64,000 nt of DNA from Arthrobacter sp. TMP15 (GCF_039529835.1 NZ_CP154262.1:3410001-3474000); one strand, 5' to 3'; counted from the first letter of the stretch, positions 35,724 to 45,301 are shown. Numbers and translations: made by a program. The notes: generated by a model from the letters alone, not told the origin.

Positions 35724-36367
35724 GCGCTAACCCCTGCCGCTTGCGCTGCAGCACGCAAAATGAGCGCCGACGAGGCCGCTCCGGGATCCCTATGCCCGAT
35801 TGCCCGCTCCCCCAAATAGCTGGCCCGCCCCTTTCGCGCGATCAGCGGGTCGGTAGATACTGCGCCGGCTTCGGCCGCCGCGGCAGCGTTCTCCAGCAAC
35901 ACCGCCGGCGAAGCCCCGGCAGAGGAAGCAGCTGCTGCCGCATCCACGGCGGGGCTCCAGGCATCGATCATCGTTTTCTCTCCCACAGCAGCCTTGCCGC
36001 GGGCAACAACTCCATCGCGGGCAGCTCCCAGTGCCGCAGCAAGCATGCCGGAATCAATATCAGTGGCATCCCCCACTGCGGTTGCCGCGCGCAGGAAGGC
36101 TGTGCCAAACAACGGTCCGGCCGCCCCGCCCACCTTGGACATCAAGGTCATGGCAGCAAGTTTGAATGCAGCTCCCGGCGTGGCAGGAGGCTCGGCGTCC
36201 AGCTTTTGGAGGATGGCACTGAATCCACGATCCATATTTTCACCGTGGTCTCCATCTCCAATGGCCCTGTCCAGCTCACTCAGTGCCACCCGGTTTTCGC
36301 CCACTACTGCTGCACTGCGGCGGAGCCAGTCCACGGCCCACGCCACATCAAGTGTTGTCTCTGACAT
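35720..36367 (-). CDS. dhaL: Dihydroxyacetone kinase subunit DhaL
   Basis: This 215-residue, all-helical subunit has ALSELDRAIGDGDHGENMDRGF (the Asp residues bind Mg-ADP), then LMSKVGGAAGPLFGTAFLRA and ARKGRASYLGERAIGHRDPGA. It carries the nucleotide that is phosphorylated by DhaM and donates phosphate to DhaK-bound dihydroxyacetone. The start abuts dhaK directly, with no gap, and the stop overlaps dhaM by 4 nt. Confidence 0.95.
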   Translation of the reverse strand: MSETTLDVAWAVDWLRRSAAVVGENRVALSELDRAIGDGDHGENMDRGFSAILQKLDAEPPATPGAAFKLAAMTLMSKVGGAAGPLFGTAFLRAATAVGDATDIDSGMLAAALGAARDGVVARGKAAVGEKTMIDAWSPAVDAAAAASSAGASPAVLLENAAAAAEAGAVSTDPLIARKGRASYLGERAIGHRDPGAASSALILRAAAQAAGVSA

Positions 36368-37369
36368 TTACATCCCCCAACGCAGTGCCGGCGTGTTCAC
36401 CGGAGCATCCCATAGTTTGGTCATTTCATCATCCAGCCGAAGCACTGTGATGGAACAGCCCTGCATTTCAAGGGCCGTGATGTAGTTGCCCACCAGTGAG
36501 CGTTCAACCACCAGGCCGGCCTGCGCCAGAACTTTGGCAGCATGGCGGTAAACGATGTAAAGCTCGCTTGTTGGTGTACCACCCATCCCGTTGACGAACA
36601 GCAGTACTTTATCCCCCGCTTTTGGCTTGAGGTCGGCCAGAATGGGTTCAAGCAGTCTTTCGGTGATCCCGTCCGCGTTCTCCATCGGTATTTTGTGCCG
36701 GCCCGGTTCGCCGTGGATGCCAATGCCGATCTCAATCTCGTCCTCTGCCAGCTCAAAGCTGGGGACACCCGCGTGCGGGACTGTGCACGCTGATAGTGCG
36801 ACCCCCATGCTGCGCACATTATCATTGACCCTGTTACCAATAGCTGCGACGGCGTCCAGATCGTCTCCGCGTTCCGCGGCTGCCCCGGCGATCTTCTCTA
36901 CAAGAACCGTGCCCGCAACCCCGCGCCGGCCAGCCGTGTACAGCGAATCTTCCACGGCTACGTCGTCGTTCACTAAAATGGTGCGCACTAAGACACCTTC
37001 AGCTTCAGCCATTTCCGCCGCCGTCTCAAAATTAAGTACGTCACCGGTGTAGTTCTTCACAATATGGACGACGCCGGCGCCCGCGTTCGCTGCGAGGGTT
37101 GCCGGAATGATCGCATCCGGCGTGGGTGAGGTGAACATGGCCCCCGGCACAGCCGCATCCAACATGCCGTAACCAACATACCCGGCGTGCAAGGGCTCAT
37201 GCCCGCTACCGCCACCGGAGACCAGGCCAACCTTGCCCTCCCTGGGCGCATCTTTGCGCGTAATGAACAACGGGTCCGGATGAACTTTTACATGGTCTGC
37301 GTGGGCCTGACCAAACCCCTCCACAGATTCATCGACAACTGTTTTGGGATCATTGATGAGCTTTTTCAA
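36368..37369 (-). CDS. dhaK: Dihydroxyacetone kinase subunit DhaK
   Basis: This 333-residue protein starts at TTG (KKLINDPKTVVDESVEG), with GGAAGG 7 nt upstream; a longer frame to 37429 is not needed. It has GLVSGGGSGHEPLHAGYVG and the substrate-binding His219 in GIHGEPGRHKI, which forms a covalent hemiaminal with dihydroxyacetone. With DhaL and DhaM it converts dihydroxyacetone to its phosphate using PEP. It is the first gene of the dhaKLM operon. Confidence 0.94.
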   Translation of the reverse strand: MKKLINDPKTVVDESVEGFGQAHADHVKVHPDPLFITRKDAPREGKVGLVSGGGSGHEPLHAGYVGYGMLDAAVPGAMFTSPTPDAIIPATLAANAGAGVVHIVKNYTGDVLNFETAAEMAEAEGVLVRTILVNDDVAVEDSLYTAGRRGVAGTVLVEKIAGAAAERGDDLDAVAAIGNRVNDNVRSMGVALSACTVPHAGVPSFELAEDEIEIGIGIHGEPGRHKIPMENADGITERLLEPILADLKPKAGDKVLLFVNGMGGTPTSELYIVYRHAAKVLAQAGLVVERSLVGNYITALEMQGCSITVLRLDDEMTKLWDAPVNTPALRWGM

Positions 37370-37436
37370 GGCAAAACCTTCCGAATCGCACAGCGGTGAA
37401 TGGCAAACCAGTTTCAGTCTGGCTCCCATCCGAACC

Positions 37437-37991
37437 TTACCCCGGAGAGTTCCCTGCTGGTAAGGCCGGAAGCGTCCGGATCATGCGTGTGTTGCCTAAA
37501 GTGTTGGGCTTGACCCTAGCCAGGTCAAGGAACTCGGCAATACCCTCATCTGCCGAGCGCAACAGTTCAGAATAAACAGCAGGGTCCACAACACTTTGGT
37601 CGGCCATGACTGCGAATCCGTTGCGAAGAAAAAAGTCCACCTCAAAGGTCAGGCAAAATACCCGTCCCACACCCAACTCTTGAGCGTTTGCAAGTAGTTG
37701 ATCAACCAGCGCCCGGCCAACCCCATGCCCTCGCCATCCATCATCGGTGGCCAATGTGCGGATTTCCGCCAAATCTTCCCACATGATGTGTAACGCCCCG
37801 CAGCCAACGATCTTCCCGTCAACCTCAGCGATAAGGAATTCCTGGATAGCTTCAAAGTAGGTGACTGATTCTTTGGAAATCAAGATTCGTTTTTCCGCCA
37901 AGGGCGCCACAAGTTCCTTGATGGCATGAACGTCGGAAGTGCGGGCGGCCCGCAGTGAAATAGCTGGGTTGGAGGTATTGGTAGTCACCAT
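37437..37991 (-). CDS. argA: N-acetylglutamate synthase, short mycobacterial type
   Basis: This 184-residue GNAT protein resembles the stand-alone actinobacterial ArgA: RAARTSDVHAIKELVAPLAE, CGALHIMWEDLAEIRTLA, acetyl-CoA loop GWRGHGVGRALVDQLL, and LDLARVKPNTLGNTRM at the C-terminus. It makes N-acetylglutamate from glutamate and acetyl-CoA, the first step of arginine synthesis. It lies 67 nt before dhaK on the same strand and after the clpC terminator. Confidence 0.86.
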   Translation of the reverse strand: MVTTNTSNPAISLRAARTSDVHAIKELVAPLAEKRILISKESVTYFEAIQEFLIAEVDGKIVGCGALHIMWEDLAEIRTLATDDGWRGHGVGRALVDQLLANAQELGVGRVFCLTFEVDFFLRNGFAVMADQSVVDPAVYSELLRSADEGIAEFLDLARVKPNTLGNTRMIRTLPALPAGNSPG

Positions 37992-38057
37992 TTCAGTCTA
38001 CGACCCTTGGCCGGAGTTTTTCGACGTCGCAAATCCGGCCTGCGTAATAAACCAGCA

Positions 38058-38097
38058 CGCAAAAAGGGCACACAACCCATTCAGGTCATGCGCCCTT
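38058..38097 (-). terminator. Intrinsic terminator after clpC
   Basis: On the minus strand, AAGGGCGCATGACC (38097-38084) pairs with 38077-38064 over 14 bp, counting G-U pairs, around a 6-nt loop. It is followed by TTTTT minus the paired bases. It lies 18 nt after the clpC stop. Confidence 0.85.
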
Positions 38098-38114
38098 CGC
38101 TGTACTTTGGTGCT

Positions 38115-40628
38115 TTAGTGCTTTACTACATCGATTGCTTCAGCTGAGGCAGTGATGGCCTCCGGAACATTCGGTTTGGTTGCGCCCACAAAAGTGAATT
38201 TTGCCTCGTCACCTTCGCCTTCAACGTCCACGGTGACAATGTCGCCATCCTTGAGTTCCCCGAACAGGATCTTCTCGGAGAGGTGATCTTCGATCTCGCG
38301 CTGGATGGTGCGGCGCAGCGGCCGTGCACCCATAGCGGGGTCGTAGCCCTTGGTGGCGAGCAAAATCTTGGCTGCCGGTGTGAGCTCAATGCCCATACCT
38401 TTATCTGCAAGACGAGACTCCAAACGTGCAATCATCAGGTCAACGATCTCGATGATCTCATCCTGGGTGAGCTGCGGGAAGACCACAACGTCATCAACAC
38501 GGTTCAGGAACTCGGGGCGGAAGTGCTGCTTGAGCTCCTCTGTTACCCGTGCTCGCATCCGGTTGTAACCGGTCTGAGTATCTGAACCTGACTGGAACCC
38601 GGTGGCGATCGACTTGGAAATATCGCGCGTGCCCAAGTTCGTGGTCATGATGATGATGGTGTTCTTGAAGTCCACAACCCTGCCCTGGCTGTCTGTGAGA
38701 CGGCCATCTTCAAGGATCTGCAGCAGTGAGTTGAACAGGTCGGCGTGGGCCTTTTCAACCTCATCGAACAGAACCACGGAGAACGGACGACGGCGGACCT
38801 TTTCGGTCAGCTGCCCACCTTCTTCATAGCCAACGTAGCCCGGAGGAGCACCGAAGAGTCGAGACACTGTGTGCTTCTCTGAATATTCGGACATATCCAG
38901 CGTGATGAGCGCATCTTCATCGCCAAAGAGGAAGTCAGCAAGCGCCTTGGCCAGCTCAGTCTTACCAACACCTGTGGGGCCGGCAAAAATGAACGAGCCG
39001 CCTGGACGCTTGGGATCCTTCAACCCCGAACGCGTCCGGCGAATGGCCTGCGAAATTGACTTGATGGCCTCATTCTGGCCAATCACGCGCTTGTGGATTT
39101 CATCTTCCATCTTCAGCAGACGCGTGGACTCGGCCTCGGTCAGCTTGAAGACAGGGATACCTGTGGAGTTGGCAAGAACTTCGGCGATGAGTTCTTCATC
39201 CACCTCGGATATCTCATCCAATCCACCGGACTTCCAAAGACGTTCCTTTTCGGCACGGGCAGTGATGATTTTCTGCTCGTCATCTCGCAAGGATGCGGCA
39301 CCCTCAAAGTCCTGGGCGTCGATGGCGTCTTCCTTGCGCTTTTTCACGGCAGCAATTTCACCATCCATGGCCTTGAGCTCCGGCGGAGCCGTCATGCGGC
39401 GGATACGCAGACGCGCACCTGCCTCATCAATCAAGTCAATGGCCTTATCTGGCAGGAACCGATCGCTGATGTAACGATCTGCCAAGGTGGCAGCCGCGGT
39501 CAGTGCACCGTCGGTGATGGAGACACGGTGATGTGCCTCGTAACGGTCGCGCAGGCCCTTGAGGATTTCAATGGTCAACGGAACCGTTGGTTCCTGCACC
39601 TGAATGGGCTGGAACCGACGCTCCAGGGCGGCATCTTTCTCAATGTGCTTGCGGTACTCATCCAGTGTTGTGGCACCGATGGTCTGCAGCTCACCGCGGG
39701 CCAGCATGGGCTTCAGAATAGAAGCGGCATCGATGGCGCCCTCGGCGGCACCTGCCCCCACCAACGTGTGGATTTCATCGATGAACAAGATAATGTCTCC
39801 GCGGGTGCGGATCTCCTTGAGCACCTTCTTCAGACGTTCCTCGAAGTCACCTCTGTACCGAGAACCTGCCACGAGGGAGCCCAAGTCAAGGGTGTACAGC
39901 TGCTTGTCTTTGATGGTCTCAGGGACGTCTCCGCGCACAATGGCCTGGGCCAAACCTTCAACAACTGCAGTCTTGCCAACGCCGGGCTCACCGATGAGAA
40001 CAGGGTTGTTCTTGGTGCGGCGGGAGAGGATCTGCATGACGCGTTCCATCTCATGCTCGCGTCCGATGACAGGGTCAAGCTTATTTTCCCGTGCAGCCTG
40101 TGTCAGATTACGGCCGAACTGGTCAAGAACAGCCGAGCCCGCGGGCTGCCCTTCAGGCTGGCCGCCACCACTGGCCACTGGTTCCTTGCCTTGGTAACCG
40201 GAGAGCAGCTGGATGACTTGCTGGCGCACACGGCCCAGATCAGCGCCGAGCTTCACTAGTACCTGAGCGGCAACGCCTTCGCCTTCACGGATCAGTCCAA
40301 GCAGAATGTGCTCAGTGCCAATGTAGTTGTGGCCCAGTTGTAGGGCCTCCCGCAGTGAAAGTTCAAGAACTTTCTTGGCGCGCGGGGTGAAGGGAATATG
40401 CCCGCTAGGAGCCTGTTGCCCCTGCCCAATGATCTCCTGAACTTGTTCCCGGACACCGTCAAGGGAAATGTTCAAGGACTCTAGGGCCTTGGCGGCAACA
40501 CCTTCACCCTCGTGGATGAGGCCGAGCAGAATATGCTCCGTGCCAATGTAATTGTGGTTGAGCATGCGGGCCTCTTCTTGGGCCAGCACAACAACACGTC
40601 GGGCTCGATCAGTAAATCGCTCAAACAT
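38115..40628 (-). CDS. clpC: ATP-dependent Clp protease ATP-binding subunit ClpC
   Basis: This 837-residue AAA+ unfoldase has two N-terminal Clp repeats ([40 protein letters not shown]), Walker A motifs [10 protein letters not shown] and [10 protein letters not shown] in its two ATPase modules, a middle coiled domain, and [19 protein letters not shown] in module 2. It feeds proteins into ClpP and is essential in many actinobacteria. Length is normal. A terminator follows, and a ClgR-like site lies upstream. Confidence 0.97.
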   Translation of the reverse strand: MFERFTDRARRVVVLAQEEARMLNHNYIGTEHILLGLIHEGEGVAAKALESLNISLDGVREQVQEIIGQGQQAPSGHIPFTPRAKKVLELSLREALQLGHNYIGTEHILLGLIREGEGVAAQVLVKLGADLGRVRQQVIQLLSGYQGKEPVASGGGQPEGQPAGSAVLDQFGRNLTQAARENKLDPVIGREHEMERVMQILSRRTKNNPVLIGEPGVGKTAVVEGLAQAIVRGDVPETIKDKQLYTLDLGSLVAGSRYRGDFEERLKKVLKEIRTRGDIILFIDEIHTLVGAGAAEGAIDAASILKPMLARGELQTIGATTLDEYRKHIEKDAALERRFQPIQVQEPTVPLTIEILKGLRDRYEAHHRVSITDGALTAAATLADRYISDRFLPDKAIDLIDEAGARLRIRRMTAPPELKAMDGEIAAVKKRKEDAIDAQDFEGAASLRDDEQKIITARAEKERLWKSGGLDEISEVDEELIAEVLANSTGIPVFKLTEAESTRLLKMEDEIHKRVIGQNEAIKSISQAIRRTRSGLKDPKRPGGSFIFAGPTGVGKTELAKALADFLFGDEDALITLDMSEYSEKHTVSRLFGAPPGYVGYEEGGQLTEKVRRRPFSVVLFDEVEKAHADLFNSLLQILEDGRLTDSQGRVVDFKNTIIIMTTNLGTRDISKSIATGFQSGSDTQTGYNRMRARVTEELKQHFRPEFLNRVDDVVVFPQLTQDEIIEIVDLMIARLESRLADKGMGIELTPAAKILLATKGYDPAMGARPLRRTIQREIEDHLSEKILFGELKDGDIVTVDVEGEGDEAKFTFVGATKPNVPEAITASAEAIDVVKH

Positions 40629-40691
40629 TTCGCCACACTCCTCTTACTGCGTACTTTGATGCTACGCAGTGCCCGGCCGTTATGGGGGCAT

Positions 40692-40709
40692 GTTCGCCAC
40701 AGGGGAAAT
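40692..40709 (-). promoter_or_regulatory. Candidate ClgR-like site upstream of clpC
   Basis: TTCGCCACAGGGGAA is close to the ClgR operator of Corynebacterium (CGCY-NAN-RGCG core, with flanking T and A), with one mismatch (GGGG for RGCG). It lies about 65 bp before the clpC start. ClgR is known to activate clp genes in actinobacteria; binding here is unproven. Confidence 0.35.
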
Positions 40710-40752
40710 AGCAAGTTTGCATCCGGGCGCGGCACTGTGTTCTTAAAGTACG

Positions 40753-40786
40753 ACGGCGGGACCACCATCTCAGGTGATCCCGCCGT
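40753..40786. terminator. Hairpin between lsr2 and clpC
   Basis: ACGGCGGGACCACC (40753-40766) pairs with 40773-40786 over 14 positions with one mismatch (a G-U pair in the minus-strand RNA), loop ATCTCA. It lies 138 nt after the lsr2 stop on the minus strand. The T-run is weak (CGTACTTTAAG), so it may be a terminator or processing signal. Confidence 0.55.
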
Positions 40787-40923
40787 TGATCTATGGTAAT
40801 TGGCTCCCCAAACGGGTGCTGATTCAACACCCACCAGATACCTCAGAAACTTCTTTAACTTCCGGCCGACTTCTGGCCAACTTCCAAAAAATCGATTTAC
40901 CGATTTATGGGATCACGCAAGTA

Positions 40924-41256
40924 TTAGCCCTGCGCCGCGTAGTAAGCATCGCGAATTTCAGCTTGAATGCGGCCACGTTCTTGCACTGTGTAGCCGTTCT
41001 CACGCGCCCAGGCGCGAATCTGTGCCACATCGCTGCTGGACTTTGTTGCGGTTGCCGGGCCGCGGCCGCGAACAGCTCTGCCACCTACGCGACGGCCTGC
41101 GCCAACGTACGTGGCCAAGGCTTCGCGCAATGAGTTCGCATTCTCTGCAGACAGATCAATCTCGTAATTGATTCCGTCTAAACCGAACGTGACATTTTCA
41201 TCTGCAGGGCTCTGATCAATATCGTCCACGAGTGTGATGTGAATTTTTTGTGCCAT
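40924..41256 (-). CDS. lsr2: Lsr2 nucleoid-associated protein
   Basis: This 110-residue protein has the Lsr2 dimerisation half (KIHITLVDDIDQSPADENVTFGLDG) and the AT-hook-like DNA-binding half (IRAWARENGYTVQERGRIQAEI, RGRI being the minor-groove motif). Lsr2 silences A+T-rich DNA and compacts the chromosome, acting like H-NS. It has its own promoter and lies between clpC and the lysS small gene, as in other actinobacteria. Confidence 0.96.
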   Translation of the reverse strand: MAQKIHITLVDDIDQSPADENVTFGLDGINYEIDLSAENANSLREALATYVGAGRRVGGRAVRGRGPATATKSSSDVAQIRAWARENGYTVQERGRIQAEIRDAYYAAQG

Positions 41257-41301
41257 GGGGGTTATCGCCTCACATTAGATTTAATGAATGCTACATAACA
41301 A

Positions 41302-41330
41302 ATTATGGTTCTAAAATTCATTTACGTCAA
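41302..41330 (-). promoter_or_regulatory. lsr2 promoter (-35 TTGACG, -10 CATAAT)
   Basis: On the minus strand TTGACG (41330-41325) and CATAAT (41307-41302) are separated by exactly 17 bp, close to the housekeeping sigma consensus. The transcript would begin about 40 nt before the lsr2 ATG. The surroundings are A+T-rich, a typical Lsr2 target, so autoregulation is possible. Confidence 0.65.
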
Positions 41331-41349
41331 AGAACGATCAGTGTAATGA

Positions 41350-41505
41350 CTATTGCGCTGCGTGGTCCTGGTCGCTATCCGCATCCTGTTCAGCCCGCGC
41401 TAGCGCATCACGTTCAGACCTATCAGCATTAAATATCGCCTTCATTGCGAAGTAGAAAAGGGCTCCTACACCTAAAGAAGGCAGGATAACCGCAACATAT
41501 TCCAT
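41350..41505 (-). CDS. Small membrane protein (51 aa) downstream of lysS
   Basis: This 51-codon reading frame begins ATG at 41505, 13 nt after the lysS stop, and ends TAG at 41350. The N-terminal half is a transmembrane helix (EYVAVILPSLGVGALFYF), followed by MKAIFNADRSERDALARAEQ and an acidic tail (DADSDQDHAAQ). The layout (one helix, then charged, coiled) and its place directly behind lysS suggest a real gene. Function unknown. Translation may be coupled to lysS. Confidence 0.7.
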   Translation of the reverse strand: MEYVAVILPSLGVGALFYFAMKAIFNADRSERDALARAEQDADSDQDHAAQ

Positions 41506-41518
41506 AATTTCGCCGTTC

Positions 41519-43018
41519 CTACTCGGGTTTCATCAAAGGAAAGAGAATGGCTTCGCGGATTCCAACACCCGTGAAGAGCATCACTAGTCTGTCCACGCCC
41601 AACCCGAGTCCACCCATGGGCGGGGCGCCGTATTCCAAGGCACGCAAAAAATCTTCATCAAGTTGCATTGCCTCAGGATCTCCGGCCGCGGCCGCAAGAG
41701 ATTGCTGTGTGAGACGGTTACGCTGAACAACTGGATCAATGAGTTCAGAAAAAGCGGTTCCCGTTTCGCGACCGTCAATAACAAGATCCCAGGCTTCAAT
41801 CAGATCAGGCTTTTCACGGTGCTGACGCGCCAGCGGCTGAGCCGACGGAGGATAATCGCAAACAAATGTTGGTTGAATAAGTGTTGGCTCAACAATTTCA
41901 CCGAATAGTTCGGTTACCAGTTTCTCCGCATCCCAGGCCGAATCAATTCCGATTTCCTGCTTGGCTGCAATATCCCGTAATTCTTGTGCTGTGGTGGCCG
42001 GAGTAATTTCAACTCCAACAGCATCCGAAAGTCCCTTGTAGACAGGAAGCCAAGGCCATTCGCCGTCGAGATTAATCTGTCCGCGAGCCGTTTCAATGAC
42101 TCGCGAACCAGTTGCGTCTGCTGCGGCAAGAATAATTCGCTGCATGGTTGCAGCCATGGTGAATTGGTCACCATACGCTTCATACGCTTCAAGCATGGTG
42201 AATTCGGGACTATGCGTGGAATCAACACCCTCATTGCGGAAGATTCGGCCAACTTCAAAGACTTTGTCCATACCGCCAACAACGGCCCGTTTAAGGTAAA
42301 GCTCAATAGCAATACGCAACGTCATCGGTTGGTCGAACGCATTAAGATGTGTGTGGAACGGTCGGGCGGAGGCTCCACCGTGGACGAGCTGCAAAATGGG
42401 TGTTTCCAGCTCAATGTACTCCTCGCCATGAAGAGTGTCCCTGATTGCTTTGACAATAGCGGAGCGCGTTTTGACTTGTTCACGGGCAGCGTCACGGACA
42501 ATCAAGTCCACATAGCGCCTGCGTACGCGCATCTCCTCGGACAGCTCCGCATGCAACACCGGCAACGGCCGTAGCGCCTTGGAGGCCATGGCCCACTCTG
42601 TGGCCATAATGGAAAGCTCGCCGGTGCGGGAGCTGATGACTTCACCCTTGATAAAGACGTGGTCACCAAGATCCACAAGTGACTTCCAGTCAACCAGGGC
42701 ATCTTCGCCAACGTTGGCAAAAGAGAGCATTACCTGCAGGCGTGTTCCCGCGCCTGACTGCAATGTGCCAAAGCAGAGCTTTCCCTTGTTCCGCACAAAA
42801 ACAACGCGTCCTGTGACTCCTGCGATCTCGCCTGTCGCGGAATCCGCTTCCAAATCCGGGTATTTGGCCCGAATTTCTTCTAACGTGTGGGTTCGTGCCA
42901 CCCCAACCGGGTAGGCCTGGTCACCTCGCTCAAGCAATTTGGCACGCTTGTCCATGCGGACGAGCATCTGCTCGGAGGCGTCACTGGGCTCGGGGGTGGG
43001 GTTATTTTCTGCGCTCAC
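41519..43018 (-). CDS. lysS: Lysyl-tRNA synthetase (class II)
   Basis: This 499-residue enzyme has an OB-fold anticodon domain (GRVVFVRNKGKLCFGTLQSG) and class II motifs: FEVGRIFRNEGVDSTHSPEFT (motif 2) and GLGLGVDRLVMLF (motif 3). It charges tRNA-Lys, the gene for which is at 19441-19513. I chose GTG 43018; the in-frame extension to 43075 lacks family resemblance. No ribosome-binding site is evident, so it may be leaderless or nearly so. Confidence 0.95.
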   Translation of the reverse strand: MSAENNPTPEPSDASEQMLVRMDKRAKLLERGDQAYPVGVARTHTLEEIRAKYPDLEADSATGEIAGVTGRVVFVRNKGKLCFGTLQSGAGTRLQVMLSFANVGEDALVDWKSLVDLGDHVFIKGEVISSRTGELSIMATEWAMASKALRPLPVLHAELSEEMRVRRRYVDLIVRDAAREQVKTRSAIVKAIRDTLHGEEYIELETPILQLVHGGASARPFHTHLNAFDQPMTLRIAIELYLKRAVVGGMDKVFEVGRIFRNEGVDSTHSPEFTMLEAYEAYGDQFTMAATMQRIILAAADATGSRVIETARGQINLDGEWPWLPVYKGLSDAVGVEITPATTAQELRDIAAKQEIGIDSAWDAEKLVTELFGEIVEPTLIQPTFVCDYPPSAQPLARQHREKPDLIEAWDLVIDGRETGTAFSELIDPVVQRNRLTQQSLAAAAGDPEAMQLDEDFLRALEYGAPPMGGLGLGVDRLVMLFTGVGIREAILFPLMKPE

Positions 43019-43086
43019 GATATAACAGCTTAGTTGGTGAATCTGAGTGAACCCTCCGTGCCCTTTACTAAACACTCAGTTGGTGA

Positions 43087-44136
43087 CTAATCACTGTGCA
43101 AAGTTGCGCGTGTGGACCCCCGAATGACGAGGGTGGCTTCTAGAGTCAAATGTGTGCCGGTGGTATCTTCCCCGGATATTATTTTCAGCAATTCCCCTCC
43201 TGCCAAACTTCCCATTTCCCCGGCGGGCAGGTGCACGGATGTGAGTCCCGGGTTGGATGTTTCTGAATACGGCAAGTCATCAAACCCTGTAACGGCCAAA
43301 GATTCCGGTACCGCAACTCCTGCCACACGAGCTTCTTGCAAGATCCCATAAGCCTGAGTGTCCGTGGCACATACGAGAGCGGTCACCCCCTGAGCTGACC
43401 AGGCTGGCCAGTGACTGGTGAACGCCAGCGCCGCCGTGCCAACATCGACGGTTGTGGACGCCGTGGCGACAACAGCAATCCCCCGCAGCTGTGCTTCTTC
43501 ACAAAAAGCTTCCCGGCGGACCCGGAAGGTCCCAGTACCTGTTGAACTATCCAGATAGCAGACTGTGTTATGTCCCTGCTCGGCCAAATGCACCGCCAAC
43601 ATCCGTGCCCCATGGGCCACATCAAAGTTTACGGAAGGGACTTCACTTTCAATCCCGGCAGCGTCCAAGAGCACCATGGGATCGCTGGCCCGCAGCTCTG
43701 TGAGGAACTCCGCGCTGGGCGCGTCAATGAGTAGTCCCGCCGGTCGCAGTGCAAGCAGCCTTCGCACGTCCTGCGGTTTCGGTGTCTGCCCAGCCTCGGT
43801 AACGGAGAGCAATAGCTGAAAGTCTTTGCCAATGGCTTCCTTGACACCCGCAATGACCTTTGCATAAAACGGGTTGGAGACATCTGGAGCCACGAGAAAC
43901 ACTATGTTGCTGCGACCTTTGGCCAGAGAACTGCCCAACCCATTGACCACATAGCCCAACTCTGCGACGGCGGCATCAACCTTGGCGATGTTCTCAGCGG
44001 AGACCCGCCCGGCGGTCTTGCCGCTTGTCACAAGGGAGACGGTTGCCGCTGAAACACCCGCCCGGGTGGCGACCATTGCTGCAGTGACGCGTGGCCTCAC
44101 GGCACTGCCGGACTGTTGTGTTGTTGGCAGCTGCAT
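43087..44136 (-). CDS. LacI-family transcriptional regulator
   Basis: This 349-residue protein has a LacI DNA-binding domain (VTAAMVATRAGVSAATVSLVTSG, hinge AGRVSAENIAKVDAAVAELGY) and a periplasmic-binding-like effector domain ending SLAVTGFDDLPYSETSNPGLTSV. It is divergent from a nucleoside hydrolase-MFS-ribokinase operon and two LacI-type operators lie between (44182-44222), so ribose or a nucleoside is the likely effector. The start is the ATG at 44136; an in-frame extension to 44178 overlaps the operator region. Confidence 0.88.
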   Translation of the reverse strand: MQLPTTQQSGSAVRPRVTAAMVATRAGVSAATVSLVTSGKTAGRVSAENIAKVDAAVAELGYVVNGLGSSLAKGRSNIVFLVAPDVSNPFYAKVIAGVKEAIGKDFQLLLSVTEAGQTPKPQDVRRLLALRPAGLLIDAPSAEFLTELRASDPMVLLDAAGIESEVPSVNFDVAHGARMLAVHLAEQGHNTVCYLDSSTGTGTFRVRREAFCEEAQLRGIAVVATASTTVDVGTAALAFTSHWPAWSAQGVTALVCATDTQAYGILQEARVAGVAVPESLAVTGFDDLPYSETSNPGLTSVHLPAGEMGSLAGGELLKIISGEDTTGTHLTLEATLVIRGSTRATLHSD

Positions 44137-44181
44137 GAATCGATCGTATCGGTGCGTTGAGCACGCTGCGTCAACCAACGG

Positions 44182-44222
44182 ACGTCAAGCGCTTAACGTG
44201 AACCGCGTTAAGCGCTTGACGT
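44182..44222. promoter_or_regulatory. Double LacI-type operator (17-bp inverted repeat)
   Basis: ACGTCAAGCGCTTAACG (44182-44198) and its exact complement (44206-44222) are separated by 7 bp. Each half contains the palindromic core AAGCGCTT with central CG, the hallmark of LacI/GalR operators. The site lies between the lacI-type start and the nucleoside hydrolase GTG (44300), so one protein could control both directions. Confidence 0.75.
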
Positions 44223-44299
44223 ACGTAAGACCTCAATGTCAGACTGAATCCTGCGCACGGTCCCTGGACCCTGAATCGCCCCAACGACGTGGAGAAAAA

Positions 44300-45301
44300 G
44301 TGAATCCGGAACAAATCCTCAGCCAGCCAGTTGACGCCGCACATGCGCTCACAACACCTCGCAAGATCATTCTGGATTGCGATCCCGGCCATGATGACGC
44401 AGTTGCGCTCCTGCTAGCGCACGGCAACCCAAACATTGAACTATTGGCAGTAACAACTGTTGTGGGCAACCAGACCTTGGAAAAAGTAACGCGCAACGCG
44501 CTCAGCGTAGGCACAATTGCCGGGATCACAGGAGTGCCGTTTGCCGCCGGCTGCGACCGCCCCTTGGTGCGCAGTATTGAAACCGCCGCCGACATCCATG
44601 GAGATTCCGGCATGGACGGACCAGCCCAGCCTGAGTCGAGCATCACTCTTGACCCTCGTCACGCCGTCGACCTCATCATTGAAACCATCATGACGCACGA
44701 GCCCGGCACTGTGACCCTTGTCCCCACTGCGGGGCTAACAAACATTGCCATGGCTGCCCGCAAGGAGCCGCGCATTGTTCAGCGCGTGAAGGAAGTTGTC
44801 CTCATGGGCGGCGGCTACCACGTGGGCAACTGGTCCCCCGTGGCTGAATTCAACATCAAGATCGATCCCGAAGCTGCCCATATCGTGTTCAACGCCGGGT
44901 GGGAAGTAGTGATGGTGGGCCTTGACCTCACGCACCAGGCGCTGGCAACCCCTGAGGTTGTTGCCGCGATCGAGGCAGTGGGCACCAAACCGGCCAAGTT
45001 CGTCATGGAATTGATGGAGTTCTTCACCAAAACATACAAGGACATCCAGGGCTTCGACTACCCGCCCGTCCATGACCCTTGCGCCGTCGCCTATGTCATT
45101 GACCCCACAGTCATGACAACGCACAAGGTGCCCGTTGACATTGAGCTGACCGGCACCCTGACCCTCGGCATGACAGTAGCTGACTTCCGCGCACCAGCTC
45201 CTGTTGACTGCAAAACCTCCGTGGCTGTGAGCCTTGACCACAAAAAGTTCTGGAACCTGATCACAGACGCTCTTGTACGCATTGGCGAGGTTGAACTTTG
45301 A
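44300..45301 (+). CDS. Inosine/uridine-preferring nucleoside hydrolase
   Basis: This 333-residue enzyme has the family signature KIILDCDPGHDDAVALLLA (Asp cluster at 26-33 binds Ca and ribose), VVLMGGGYHVGNWSPVAEFNI and DPCAVAYVIDP. It hydrolyses nucleosides to base plus ribose. GTG 44300 has GGAG five nt upstream. The stop overlaps the transporter start by 4 nt. It is under the LacI-type double operator. Confidence 0.93.
   Translation: MNPEQILSQPVDAAHALTTPRKIILDCDPGHDDAVALLLAHGNPNIELLAVTTVVGNQTLEKVTRNALSVGTIAGITGVPFAAGCDRPLVRSIETAADIHGDSGMDGPAQPESSITLDPRHAVDLIIETIMTHEPGTVTLVPTAGLTNIAMAARKEPRIVQRVKEVVLMGGGYHVGNWSPVAEFNIKIDPEAAHIVFNAGWEVVMVGLDLTHQALATPEVVAAIEAVGTKPAKFVMELMEFFTKTYKDIQGFDYPPVHDPCAVAYVIDPTVMTTHKVPVDIELTGTLTLGMTVADFRAPAPVDCKTSVAVSLDHKKFWNLITDALVRIGEVEL

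Noticed and set aside
39093-40259. A 388-codon frame antisense to clpC
   Set aside because: It lies wholly within clpC on the other strand, has no family resemblance and is explained by codon bias of the real gene.
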